Source: Holophagae bacterium (GTDB lineage: Bacteria; Acidobacteriota; Holophagae; Acanthopleuribacterales; Acanthopleuribacteraceae). Taken from it: 64,000 nucleotides of DNA. Every line of letters begins with the position of its first letter. Position 1 is the first letter of the stretch. Position numbers and translations under genes: made by a program. A model generated the notes under the pieces. The model made no database searches. It saw only the letters and a program-made list of their open reading frames with translations, and was not told the origin of the DNA. Shown here in pieces: positions 26,827 through 35,848 of the stretch. Location: contig JAJCXM010000032.1 of assembly GCA_029263455.1 (NCBI GenBank), positions 221,290-285,289 of the forward strand, in the 5' to 3' direction.

Positions 26827-28969
26827 ATGACGGTTGCTGCGGCAACACTCGATAGATACGAAGATTAATCGCATTAATCTCACCGACACTTCGCAATTCG
26901 AATCCGAATCCGGCGATCAGATCGCACGCCGCTTGGGTGACGATGATTTCCCCATTGGGAACATTAGCTAGCAAGCGGTCTGCGATCTCGGTCGCTTCTC
27001 CCTGACCGGTCTCAGGGTCCATGGATCCGCAATGAATTGCAAATCGTCCCGTTGAGTCTTGTTCCCAGAGCGCCCAAGCAAATTGGATGGCGCGTCCTGG
27101 ACCCGAAAAAAAGACTGCTTGCTTCGATGCCAGCCGCTGGCCGCCAGATGTTTTTACTAATTGATCGAGTCTGTCGTTGTCGATTTGAGCATCGAAGACC
27201 AGGCAAGCAACGTGTTTGATGGCAGCTTCAGAAACACGTCTGAGCTGATAAACGAAGGCTTCGATGTGGTCTAAGATCGCACTTTGATCGCCCACAAAGG
27301 GTAGATGATCGATGCCCGGTAATTCGATTAACTGAGCCCTTGGGATTCTCTCTGCTAAATAGCGTCCTTCTTCAACCTTTAGACACATATCGCCTTCACG
27401 GTGAAGTACCAGCGTTGGGACCGTTATTGTTGGCAGGACACTGCGGACATCAATTTCCGCATTCATCTGGGTGAGAGCGACGGCTGCATTTGGGCTGGCG
27501 CCCATTCTTAAGTAAGCGGACCACCAGTTCCTGAATTCTTTGTCGTGCGCCAACGATGGCGCACGATCCTCAATGCCGACGGGTCCACCCCATGTCTTTC
27601 TCATATATTCAAAGAACTTATCTCGTTGTTCAGAGGTTGGTGCCCAGGGATAATCGGGCGCCCAGATCCTTTTTGCATAAGATCCGATCATGACGATTCC
27701 GGCTGTCTTTTCAGGGTAAGCGGCTGCGAATAAGGCGCAAAGTGGGCCGCCTTCAGATACGCCGCACAGAACAGCTCGTTGAGAATTGGCCGCTTCCATA
27801 ACGGCGCGAACGTCGTCCATTCGCTGTTCCATCGTAGGCAAGCGGTCAATGGGAACACGATCAGACAGGCCAGTCCCGCGTTTATCGAAAACGATCAAAC
27901 GCGAGAAAGAGGCCAGACGGTATAAGAAACGAGCAAAATGGGGTTCACGCCAAAAATATTCAAGATGGGATACCCAACCCATCACAAAGACCAAGTCAAT
28001 GGGTCCTTGGCCAACCACCTGATAGGCGATGTTCACATCGCCACTTTGAGCGTAGTTAACGTCTGGCGTCTCCAAGAAACTGAGATCCATATCGTGTTCA
28101 GGCTTGCGATAGGCAATGCGTGGATGATCTGTTTCCTGCCAAGGACGATGCAGCCTGGGAATCACATTTCGTAACGATTCTGCGAAATCACTGGCGGTAT
28201 GGAAACGTGCGAGTGGATTCTTCTCGAGAGCATGCTGAATGATGGCCTCGAATTCGTCGGGTATGTCGGTGATGTGTTGATCGAGGCTTTCGGCTGGTTC
28301 GTGTAGGATGGCGAATATAGTCCTGATTGAGTTCTTACGTCTGAACGGCGATACGCCCGTCAACATTTCATAGAGCATGGTGCCCAACGAAAACAAATCC
28401 GTTTGGTAAGTAATCGACTCATTACTGAGTTGTTCAGGTGACATATAGGCCAACGTGCCTTCCGATCCCTCGGAGCCTTGTTCTTCTAATGTGTTTCTTG
28501 CTAAGCCGAAATCGAGGATCTTCACACGGCCATCTTCAAGTACATAAATATTGTCGGGCTTAAGGTCGCAATGAACGATTCCCCGCGCATGGGCGCTAGC
28601 TAGTCCGTCTGCGATAGCTGCGCCAAGCTCCAGAACGCGTGACCAAGGTAGTCTGATTGATAGTGTCAGCAAGTCTCGCAGTGACTGTCCGCTTAATAAC
28701 TCCATGACGGCGTATGTCTGCCCGTCGGTTTCACCAATATCAAAAATGCTGAGTATGTTTGGGTGCGATAGTGCGGCAATAGCACGTGCTTCCTTTAAGA
28801 ATCTCTGTTTGAGATCGTTGCGTTGATATGGCCGTTCGTTGATCACTTTGATGGCGACGTCGCGATTGAGTCGCTCATCATGGGCGCTATAGACATCACC
28901 CATTCCGCCTGAACCCAGAGCACCCGTTACCATGTAGGGACCTAACCGTTTGCCAATCTCAAACACCAT
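26819..28969 (-). CDS. Ser/Thr kinase-alpha/beta-hydrolase-degenerate cyclase fusion
   Basis: A 716-residue cytoplasmic three-domain protein. Residues 10-275 are a PknB-type kinase: GALGSGGMGDVY loop, Lys41 in VAIK, HCDLKPDN (133-140; Cys134 in place of the usual Arg, a non-RD kinase), DFG 153-155, SPE at 177. Residues ~300-575 form an alpha/beta hydrolase with Ser405 (GVSEGG), Asp527 and His555 (GIDHLPF). Residues ~585-710 match the C-terminal half of class III nucleotidyl cyclases (GEATEIADRLLANVPNGEII), but the region holding the second metal-binding Asp is shortened and reads SKQAVFF, so cyclase activity is unlikely. No membrane helix. It follows the HEAT gene by 11 bp. The hydrolase and cyclase-like parts resemble hydrolase-cyclase proteins of actinobacteria; the kinase addition suggests phosphorylation-gated control. 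Confidence 0.9.
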   Translation of the reverse strand: MVFEIGKRLGPYMVTGALGSGGMGDVYSAHDERLNRDVAIKVINERPYQRNDLKQRFLKEARAIAALSHPNILSIFDIGETDGQTYAVMELLSGQSLRDLLTLSIRLPWSRVLELGAAIADGLASAHARGIVHCDLKPDNIYVLEDGRVKILDFGLARNTLEEQGSEGSEGTLAYMSPEQLSNESITYQTDLFSLGTMLYEMLTGVSPFRRKNSIRTIFAILHEPAESLDQHITDIPDEFEAIIQHALEKNPLARFHTASDFAESLRNVIPRLHRPWQETDHPRIAYRKPEHDMDLSFLETPDVNYAQSGDVNIAYQVVGQGPIDLVFVMGWVSHLEYFWREPHFARFLYRLASFSRLIVFDKRGTGLSDRVPIDRLPTMEQRMDDVRAVMEAANSQRAVLCGVSEGGPLCALFAAAYPEKTAGIVMIGSYAKRIWAPDYPWAPTSEQRDKFFEYMRKTWGGPVGIEDRAPSLAHDKEFRNWWSAYLRMGASPNAAVALTQMNAEIDVRSVLPTITVPTLVLHREGDMCLKVEEGRYLAERIPRAQLIELPGIDHLPFVGDQSAILDHIEAFVYQLRRVSEAAIKHVACLVFDAQIDNDRLDQLVKTSGGQRLASKQAVFFSGPGRAIQFAWALWEQDSTGRFAIHCGSMDPETGQGEATEIADRLLANVPNGEIIVTQAACDLIAGFGFELRSVGEINAINLRIYRVLPQQPSFT

Positions 28970-28980
28970 CGGTTCGTCTC

Positions 28981-30705
28981 TTATTTAGTCAGTTTTTTGG
29001 CTTGTTTTGCGAGTTGTGCGACGCGATCGTCTTTGTCGTTGATTTGGCGTGCTAAAGCGGCAATAAGCGTGCGATGCCCGGAGTTGAGGAGTGCTTGAGC
29101 TGCGGAAATTCGCCTTGATGTGGATCGAAATTTCGACAGCAATGAAGTCTCTTGAATGACGTGTGTCAGGTAAGTGAGCGCGGGTCCCGATCCCATTTTT
29201 CCCAGCGCTGCCATGGCTTGTGAAACGATCCGTTCGTCGTTGTGGCGATTGGCCAACTCAACTAAGGTTTCCCCATAGGCAGCGTTTTGGTTGCTGGCAA
29301 TAATGTTAATAAAGGTGCTGAGCGTGCTGGTACGCGGTGCGCTCTCAATAAGCTGCTGACCTTTTCCTACTAACTCGGGATCTTGCAAAGCAAAAAGGCA
29401 GCGATAGGTTTGGTCAGCCACCTTTGCATGAAGTGAATCACTTAATAGTTGTTTGATGATAGGGGTTAGCTCTGCTGGCGGAGAGGCGGCCAAAATGAAC
29501 AACAAGTTACGCCTCAAGTACCAGGGCGATTTATCCGAAATTGCTTCACGTAGACTAGCCAACAATTGTTCATGAATCGATACACCCATCGCAGAGAGAA
29601 TGTTTAACACGGTTCTGCGTTCTTGTTTGTCCTCAGAGACGCCAAGATGATGTAACAAAGAGCGACAAATAACGTGTGGGTGCTCGAAGAACATGATCTT
29701 AATGTTGCGGTCGAGCCTAGGGTCTGCGTTTTTTGCTTTAAAAAGATCGCTTAAAAGTTCAGGTGTCAGGCGCTCTTGCAGCATGAGTTCTGACTCTGTT
29801 TGTATACGTGATTGCGCAAAACCGGCTAGGGTATGGAAACCAAAAATGATGGCTGGATATAATTGTTTTTCGAGATAACGATCTAAAAGTAGGCAAAATG
29901 ATCGAAGGTGGAGGTTGAAGGATTCATCGTCACCAAAGGCTTCCAAATCGCCCGGTATGGCTTTGTATACCGAGTGAATCACTTCATCCAGTCCGTGAGC
30001 AATGACCGATTCAATGACAATGCGGTAGCGCGACAATGCCAGTCGTCGAACGTCTGGACTCGTAGAGCCGAAATGTCGCTTCATATTGGCCATGAAGTCG
30101 GCAACTTTCCAGATTTCTTTTTTGTCTAACTGCTCCTCGACCTGAGCTTTTAAGGTCGCTCCGGAATCGACACTGATAAATAGATCCGGCTCAAACATGC
30201 GTTGAATTTCGGTTTGTGTGACGGTTTCGGGCTTGGGCGCCGCCGTCGCAAGTGGCCTGGCACTGGTAAAACTGTCGTCAATACGACTGGGATTGATCTG
30301 TATGTGTTCCACGCCCGCCGGCACCAGGATGCGATTGGCGACAGAATCGTTAATGAAGAGTTGTGGATCGGTTTTGAATAACTGGATAAAACTCTCAAGT
30401 TCGCGTTTACTGACGCCATTAGACACTGAGATTTCTGATATTTTGCGTTCCATACAATGGCCTACGAACCATTCTATGACTGTTTTGTTTAGGTTCTTGG
30501 GTTCGATGTATTGGCCATTAACCATTAGGTACTGGGCATTAACTTCGATGTTAAGGCCGCCATCACGCTCAATCATTGACTCACAGGTTCGATGCAAAAA
30601 GCCGAATTGGCGCATCACGGACGGGTTGTCCGCGGGATAAATTTGGCTGTAGTCAAAACATGCCTTAGTGAAGGCAATCACGCCCTGGTGCGGTTTTTCG
30701 ATCAT
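28981..30705 (-). CDS. HEAT-repeat scaffold protein
   Basis: A 574-residue protein with no signal peptide or membrane helix. The C-terminal half (~300-574) is an alpha-solenoid of HEAT-like repeats (for example MLHHLGVSEDKQERRTVLNI pattern, AMAALGKMGSGPALTYLTHV, ALLNSGHRTLIAALARQIND). The N-terminal part (1-160) is alpha/beta with an internal NAQYLMVNGQYIEPKN hairpin, and is separated by a Pro/Thr-rich linker. It probably binds other proteins. It is upstream of and 11 bp from the kinase-hydrolase gene, so the two are likely made together and may form one complex. No known family name. Confidence 0.75.
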   Translation of the reverse strand: MIEKPHQGVIAFTKACFDYSQIYPADNPSVMRQFGFLHRTCESMIERDGGLNIEVNAQYLMVNGQYIEPKNLNKTVIEWFVGHCMERKISEISVSNGVSKRELESFIQLFKTDPQLFINDSVANRILVPAGVEHIQINPSRIDDSFTSARPLATAAPKPETVTQTEIQRMFEPDLFISVDSGATLKAQVEEQLDKKEIWKVADFMANMKRHFGSTSPDVRRLALSRYRIVIESVIAHGLDEVIHSVYKAIPGDLEAFGDDESFNLHLRSFCLLLDRYLEKQLYPAIIFGFHTLAGFAQSRIQTESELMLQERLTPELLSDLFKAKNADPRLDRNIKIMFFEHPHVICRSLLHHLGVSEDKQERRTVLNILSAMGVSIHEQLLASLREAISDKSPWYLRRNLLFILAASPPAELTPIIKQLLSDSLHAKVADQTYRCLFALQDPELVGKGQQLIESAPRTSTLSTFINIIASNQNAAYGETLVELANRHNDERIVSQAMAALGKMGSGPALTYLTHVIQETSLLSKFRSTSRRISAAQALLNSGHRTLIAALARQINDKDDRVAQLAKQAKKLTK

Positions 30706-30898
30706 GAGAGTACCTATGCTATGTGTTGTTCATTCCATCCTAAGACATGCAGGTAGCCGGGTCAACGCGATACGAATCCTAGTAGATCCGCACAACCGGT
30801 CTAGATCAGTGGATGTAAGCGCAGTGGGACATGGCAGGGCAGCACATGATCGTAACTGACGGCGTAACAATTCGCACAGGGGCGGAATTTTTCGCTAA

Positions 30899-32065
30899 CT
30901 AGTTGTTGGTATGATCTAAGTTGCCTTCTTGATCTTCAATAGCTTTCTGAAAACGTAGCAACTGCTTTTTGTAGAATTCGGACTCGGGTTCTGCCGCAAC
31001 CGCCTCTTGGATGCGGGCTAAGGCCAGCTGCGTATTGCCCTGCGCGTATTCAATTTCGGCAAGGGTGTCGAGAATCATGGCTTTCTGAGTGTCGTCTTCG
31101 GCTAGCGAGATGCCCTTTTCGGCATGCGCTTTGCCCTCTGCCAGCATGGTCTTGTTTACGAAACACCACCATGCGATGCTGTTCAAGAGATCCGCGTTTT
31201 CATGCCAATCGGGTGCCATGGCTGCCAAACGCGCCTCATAGGCTGCCTGCTGGTCCTGCTTCACGTGTAACAAGTATTCGGGCTTAATTTCAGCCATAGC
31301 TTGCCCGGCACCAGTCATGTTTCCATCCTCGATCTGACGGAACAATTTAGCTAATTCAGCTTTATATAGATCACTCTTTTGTTCGTGCATGTCGCCAAGG
31401 ATCTGAACCACATACACGCGTTTGAAAACATCGTCCATGGGCTGCGCCAGATAGGCCTGCGCGGCCCGTTCAACTTCTGGCTCCTTTAAGCCGTCGCGGT
31501 GCATCTGTCGCGATTTCAAATCGAAAATCTGAAAAGTGACATCTGGGGCGTTAGCTAGGCTCTGAATTTTCTGGTAAACGGAAAGGGCTTCTTCGGCGTC
31601 GCCTTGTGCTGAATAATACTCGGCCAATTTGATGCCAAGCTCAGCTTCGGGTTCCCGTTCGAATGTGGCAATTTTTGTTTCAATGGGTCGACTATCCGCA
31701 AGACTTGCCTGCAAACGCTTGAGCATGTCTTCTTTGCTATAGCCAGCCCAACTATCGATAGTCTGTTTCTTATGGTTCATGATCAGGTAGGTTGGGTACT
31801 TGCTGACTTTATATCGATCGGCCAACTCTTTGCCGATCCCTTTTTCGGCGTCGTATTTGGCGACAACAAAAGATGAAAGGGCTTGTTTGATCTCTTCGTC
31901 GGTTGTCGAATCATGATCAAATCTTTTACAAGGGCCACACCATACGGCGTAGAAGTCGATCAATAGTGGCCGGTTCGCCTTTTCGGCTTGTTTGACCAAT
32001 TCGTCGAGCGGAACCATGGCGTCCGACCCCAGCATGGCCAACAATAAACTAAATTGCATGATCAT
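30899..32065 (-). CDS. Thioredoxin-fold protein with TPR tail
   Basis: A 388-residue protein. Residues 18-125 are a thioredoxin domain with active site WCGPC (42-46) and the cis-Pro loop KYPTYLIM; the rest (~135-375) contains TPR-like helices (ELGIKLAEYYSAQGDAEEAL, AEIEYAQGNTQLALARIQEA). The N-terminal ~14 residues are hydrophobic (MQFSLLLAMLGSDA) and may be a short signal or anchor, so it probably works in the periplasm as a disulfide reductase or chaperone. Alternative starts MIM allow two N-termini. GGGG lies before the first ATG. It is single and divergent from corA. Confidence 0.85.
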   Translation of the reverse strand: MIMQFSLLLAMLGSDAMVPLDELVKQAEKANRPLLIDFYAVWCGPCKRFDHDSTTDEEIKQALSSFVVAKYDAEKGIGKELADRYKVSKYPTYLIMNHKKQTIDSWAGYSKEDMLKRLQASLADSRPIETKIATFEREPEAELGIKLAEYYSAQGDAEEALSVYQKIQSLANAPDVTFQIFDLKSRQMHRDGLKEPEVERAAQAYLAQPMDDVFKRVYVVQILGDMHEQKSDLYKAELAKLFRQIEDGNMTGAGQAMAEIKPEYLLHVKQDQQAAYEARLAAMAPDWHENADLLNSIAWWCFVNKTMLAEGKAHAEKGISLAEDDTQKAMILDTLAEIEYAQGNTQLALARIQEAVAAEPESEFYKKQLLRFQKAIEDQEGNLDHTNN

Positions 32066-32288
32066 TTATGTACCCCGTATGTCTGTGACTTTGGTGAATC
32101 ATGACATTCAAAATCCTGTATCAAAAATTGACCCGTTCATGAGAGAACATCATAGTAGACGCAAGCTCAAATGGTAAGGTTTAGTGATCCTTCTAGCAAG
32201 ACATTGACATTGACCGTGCACCTAGACCCTAAAGTGATGATAATTTGTTGTCTGGGATCTCTTCTCGAACATGGAGGATGGGTAAGCA

Positions 32289-33317
32289 ATGCGAAAGGAA
32301 ATTGGTGCTTCGCCAGGAAGCCTTGTATATACGGGCGACTATGAACATGACGTGTTCGGTAAACTCTTTACCTATGATGCCGATCATCTAAGTGAAACTG
32401 AATTTACGGAAAAGCTTCCGCCACTAAGCCGCGAAAGTGGCCATAATTCCTGGCTGCTTGTGCAGGGTGTCCACGATTTAGATATCGTGAAGTCGATTGG
32501 GCAAACCTTTGGTCTTCACCGCTTAGTCCTTGAGGACATGGTTAATCCCGTCCAGCGCATGAAAGTCGAAGATTATGAAGGCGTGCTTTTTCTCGTCCTG
32601 AAAATGGTGGAATGGCGCGATGAAGGAGAGTGGGAAAGTCGACAATTCAATATGCTGATGGCGGATAAGTGGACCGTTCTGGTTACCGAATCAGAGACCG
32701 ACTTTTTCGAACCCATCGTAAAACGATTGAAAAAGGATGGTGGGGTTATTCGTAAGAGTGGAGCCGACTATATGGGCTACGCTATTATTGATTTGTTGGT
32801 AGATCACTACATGCACATCGTGAATGATGTGGGTGATCGTGTGGAAGATATCGATGCTGAACGCTTAGATGAGGGCAATACGCTAGCGGATCTCAAATCG
32901 CTGCAGCACTACTTGACCCACCTCAAACGCTACGTCAGACAATTAAAAGAGCTTTTGCAGACTTTGTTGAAAGACGACATGATTCTTGTTCATGCCGAAA
33001 CCAAGATTTACTTACGCGATGTCTACGACCACGCCCTGCAATGTGCGGATCAAGTGGAAAGCTTGCAGGACAGCCTCAATAGCGCGCTCAATCATTACCA
33101 CTCGCATATGGGCTTGAAGCTTAATGAAATTATGAAGTTCTTGACCATGATGGGCAGCATCTTCATTCCCTTAACTTTTGTGGCTGGCATTTACGGTATG
33201 AATTTCCAGCACATGCCCGAATTGGCTTGGAAGTGGGGATACCCTGCTGTTGTAGGAGCGATGGTCCTCATAACGGTGGGTTTAGTGATCTACTTCAAGA
33301 TAAGAAAATGGTTTTGA
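32289..33317 (+). CDS. corA: CorA-type magnesium/cobalt transporter
   Basis: A 342-residue CorA-family channel. A large cytoplasmic domain (1-280) with long helices (YYMHIVNDVGDRVEDIDAE-like stretch at ~175-195) is followed by two C-terminal membrane helices. The selectivity motif YGMN lies in GIYGMNFQHMPE between them, and the C-terminus is basic (KIRKWF). It imports Mg2+ and possibly Co2+ as a pentamer. GGAGGA lies about ten bases before the ATG. No Mg-sensing leader was recognised in the 223-bp upstream gap. Confidence 0.94.
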   Translation: MRKEIGASPGSLVYTGDYEHDVFGKLFTYDADHLSETEFTEKLPPLSRESGHNSWLLVQGVHDLDIVKSIGQTFGLHRLVLEDMVNPVQRMKVEDYEGVLFLVLKMVEWRDEGEWESRQFNMLMADKWTVLVTESETDFFEPIVKRLKKDGGVIRKSGADYMGYAIIDLLVDHYMHIVNDVGDRVEDIDAERLDEGNTLADLKSLQHYLTHLKRYVRQLKELLQTLLKDDMILVHAETKIYLRDVYDHALQCADQVESLQDSLNSALNHYHSHMGLKLNEIMKFLTMMGSIFIPLTFVAGIYGMNFQHMPELAWKWGYPAVVGAMVLITVGLVIYFKIRKWF

Positions 33318-33365
33318 CTGTTCAAATTACGCTTTTCGAGAATGAATTGTCATAACTTGTGTAAC

Positions 33366-33394
33366 TTTACATAGCGGGCGCTAAAGACTATGCT
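33366..33394 (+). promoter_or_regulatory. Putative promoter of parvulin gene
   Basis: TTTACA (33366-33371), a 17-bp spacer and TATGCT (33389-33394), 42 bp before the start codon. Confidence 0.45.
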
Positions 33395-33435
33395 GTGAGA
33401 CGTTTTGTCTATTAATTCGGATTAAGAGGTTGCGC

Positions 33436-35073
33436 GTGCTTAGTTTCATTTGGATTTTGTTGATGAGTCATGCTCATTCTGATGGAGCGAAAGTTATCGC
33501 GACATTCGATGGAGGGGTCATTACGCTGGACGAATTGAGATTGCACTTAGAGAATCTCCCGGATGGACAGGGTCGGATTCCGGACGAGGCAAAACAATCC
33601 GAAAGCAAGCTGAAGTTTTGGTTGAAAACACGATTAGATGGGCTAGCTTGGCAAAAAATCATGGACCTCAGTCCAAAAGTGAATGAAGTGCTGGCATCGC
33701 CGGAATTTGTGGCACGCGTGACGTGGAGTCACGTCAATTATTTGGCTAATTTAGTTGGAGCTGAACTAAAGCAGGATGTGAAACCCTCTCAGGCGCAAAT
33801 TGATCGTGTGCTCAACCAACTGGTGGATCCAAATCTTGAGACCCAATTCAGCTTTAGGCATATTTATTTGAAGGCACTATCCGATTCCAAAGAGCAGGAA
33901 AAAATGGTGACCTTGGCGAAGGAATTATGCCGTCGTTTTCGACAGGGAGAAGACTTTAGCCAACTCGCTCACAAGTATTCTGAATCGAGTTCAGCAAGTA
34001 GCGGGGGTTTGTCGCAGCACATCAAGGCCAAGACGTTGGATGCTAAGGTCAAAGATATCTTGTTCAAATTGGACTTAAATGACATCAGCGACCCAGTTGT
34101 CACACGCACCGGTATCCATATTGTTCAGCTCCTAAAGAAGAAGCTGCCAACTGATGATTTTGAAACTTTGGAGAGCTCTGCGATTCAAAGAGTTGAACTT
34201 GACGAATTGAAAGAACGCATGACTGCACTAATGGAAAAGCTGCAATCTGATAATCCTGTTGATTTGTCGCGATTACCTTGTCGAATCGGACCATGGCAAA
34301 TTACCAAAGAAACCCTACCTTATTACCTCGAACTAACAAACCAAGGCGGGGTAATTGATAGTGGCTTAATACGCGACGGTTTTTTGATGGCGACGGAAGC
34401 ATCGCGTCGTGGCCTAGATAAGCCCGAAGTTTTGGCAAAAGTAGAGTTAAGTCACCGTCAATTGGCCCGCAAGATTGCATTTGAACAGCAATGCAGGGCC
34501 TACGTAGAGACGCTTCCGTTAGAAGTAAAGAACGCCTTTTATGCCAGTAACCCGAAGCGCTTTTTGACACCCGAACAATTCCATGTCGATCTGATCTTTA
34601 TACCCATTGGCCAAGACGCTTTTGCCGACCAGCTTGAATTTGAACAATTGACTACTCGTCTTCGTGCCGGTCTTGATTTTGAGCAAACGGCAAAAAAACT
34701 ATCGCATGGACCTGAAGCGGAACGCGGGGGACACCTAGGTAACTTGACCATTGAAGGGATAACAGCTCTACACCCAGCTCTTGGCCATATCGCGCCCGAA
34801 ATGGGAGCTGGCGATATTTCTGATCCAATCTATTGTGGGGAGGGCAATCTTTTGGCAGGTCAACCGAAATTAACTGGCGGTTATGCCATCATTCTGATTA
34901 AAGAGCGGCTACAACCTCGCAAATTAGAGTTTTCGGAAGCAGACGGCCTCCTTGTAGAAGCCTATTTGGGCGAACATATCCAATCAATAGGGCCTGAGGT
35001 TTTTCTTAAAACCCTGGTTGACAAAAATTTCCAAATAAACGAAATTCCCGCACTTGGTGAGATTGTGCTCTAA
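33436..35073 (+). CDS. Double-domain parvulin peptidyl-prolyl isomerase, exported
   Basis: About 545 residues. A signal-like N-terminus (LSFIWILLMSHAHS) is followed by a SurA/PrsA-like helical region and two parvulin domains. The first (~135-235) has FSFRHIYLKA, GEDFSQLAHKYSE, GGLSQH and TGIHIVQLLKK. The second (~375-490) has FHVDLIFIPIGQDA, LRAGLDFEQTAKKLSHGPEA and GGHLGNL. Such proteins fold outer-membrane or secreted proteins in the periplasm. I prefer GTG at 33436 (AAGAGG six bases upstream) over TTG at 33430, which touches that site. Secreted proteins are encoded immediately downstream. Confidence 0.87.
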   Translation: MLSFIWILLMSHAHSDGAKVIATFDGGVITLDELRLHLENLPDGQGRIPDEAKQSESKLKFWLKTRLDGLAWQKIMDLSPKVNEVLASPEFVARVTWSHVNYLANLVGAELKQDVKPSQAQIDRVLNQLVDPNLETQFSFRHIYLKALSDSKEQEKMVTLAKELCRRFRQGEDFSQLAHKYSESSSASSGGLSQHIKAKTLDAKVKDILFKLDLNDISDPVVTRTGIHIVQLLKKKLPTDDFETLESSAIQRVELDELKERMTALMEKLQSDNPVDLSRLPCRIGPWQITKETLPYYLELTNQGGVIDSGLIRDGFLMATEASRRGLDKPEVLAKVELSHRQLARKIAFEQQCRAYVETLPLEVKNAFYASNPKRFLTPEQFHVDLIFIPIGQDAFADQLEFEQLTTRLRAGLDFEQTAKKLSHGPEAERGGHLGNLTIEGITALHPALGHIAPEMGAGDISDPIYCGEGNLLAGQPKLTGGYAIILIKERLQPRKLEFSEADGLLVEAYLGEHIQSIGPEVFLKTLVDKNFQINEIPALGEIVL

Positions 35074-35163
35074 AATAGCGATGGCAGTTTCGGCTGGTCA
35101 TCGGTATACTATGATTGTCATTTTTAAATAATGTGTTTTTCCGGGGAAAATTAGGAGTGTGAT

Positions 35164-35778
35164 ATGAGATTTTCTGCAGTGATAAGCTTAGTCGTTCTGC
35201 TCGGTTTGAGCAGTAATGGGTTGTCCCAGTGTTCGGCACAACCGCAACAATTATTAACTAACTGTGCCTTTGATTCAACTACGACGGGTTGGTCGTTTCC
35301 AGCCGGATTTGGCATGTTTAGCCATAACAATAGTGTTGGCAACAATGCCGTGGGTTCATTGGAATGTGCCAGCGAAATAGACGGTACTATTCATTGGTGC
35401 CAAGCTCAGCAATGTATTGCTGTATCAGCATCTACCATGTATGGAGCAGGCTTTGATGTCATGCTGCTGGTAGATCTTACCGGCGGTTATGGATATATGG
35501 CTAATTCACAAGCACGGGTCACCAGTTACTCGGACATGTGCTCGACCATCATCGGTGCCTCTTCGCAAGCTGGAGCAACTGTGTTTCCAACAACGGCAGG
35601 TTGGGTCCAAACAAGTGGTGACATTACAACAGAAGTGGGCGCGACACACGCTCGTTTCGAAATGAATATTTTTGTTAACGGTGGTGTGGCGGGCGATGAG
35701 ATTTCCGGTGTATTTGACGATGCTTTTTTTGGGCTCGGAATGACGCCTGTTGAATTGCAAACGTTCCAAGTTGATTAA
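35164..35778 (+). CDS. Small secreted protein with carbohydrate-binding-like fold
   Basis: A 204-residue exported protein. Signal peptide 1-22 (VVLLGLSSNGLSQ), then a single jelly-roll-like domain with the start LLTNCAFDSTTTGWSF, which resembles carbohydrate-binding modules of the CBM4/9 type (N-terminal G-x-F/W 'event' strand), and late strands THARFEMNIFV and GVFDDAFFGLG. Several Cys pairs suggest disulfides. The extreme C-terminus TPVELQTFQVD resembles that of the delta-60 protein at 46688, suggesting a shared sorting or processing tail. No catalytic residues are evident. A strong terminator follows. Confidence 0.75.
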   Translation: MRFSAVISLVVLLGLSSNGLSQCSAQPQQLLTNCAFDSTTTGWSFPAGFGMFSHNNSVGNNAVGSLECASEIDGTIHWCQAQQCIAVSASTMYGAGFDVMLLVDLTGGYGYMANSQARVTSYSDMCSTIIGASSQAGATVFPTTAGWVQTSGDITTEVGATHARFEMNIFVNGGVAGDEISGVFDDAFFGLGMTPVELQTFQVD

Positions 35779-35801
35779 CGACTAGTCGCTCTCAAATTAG
35801 C

Positions 35802-35837
35802 AAGGGAACCCCATCTAATGGGGTTCCTTTGATTTTT
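35802..35837 (+). terminator. Rho-independent terminator
   Basis: GGAACCCCA (805-813 of this kb) pairs with TGGGGTTCC, loop TCTAA, followed by TTTGATTTTT. It ends 24 bp after the small secreted protein gene and just before the sulfatase-like gene, whose start is 12 bp downstream. Confidence 0.85.
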
Positions 35838-35848
35838 AGGTAGAAGAT

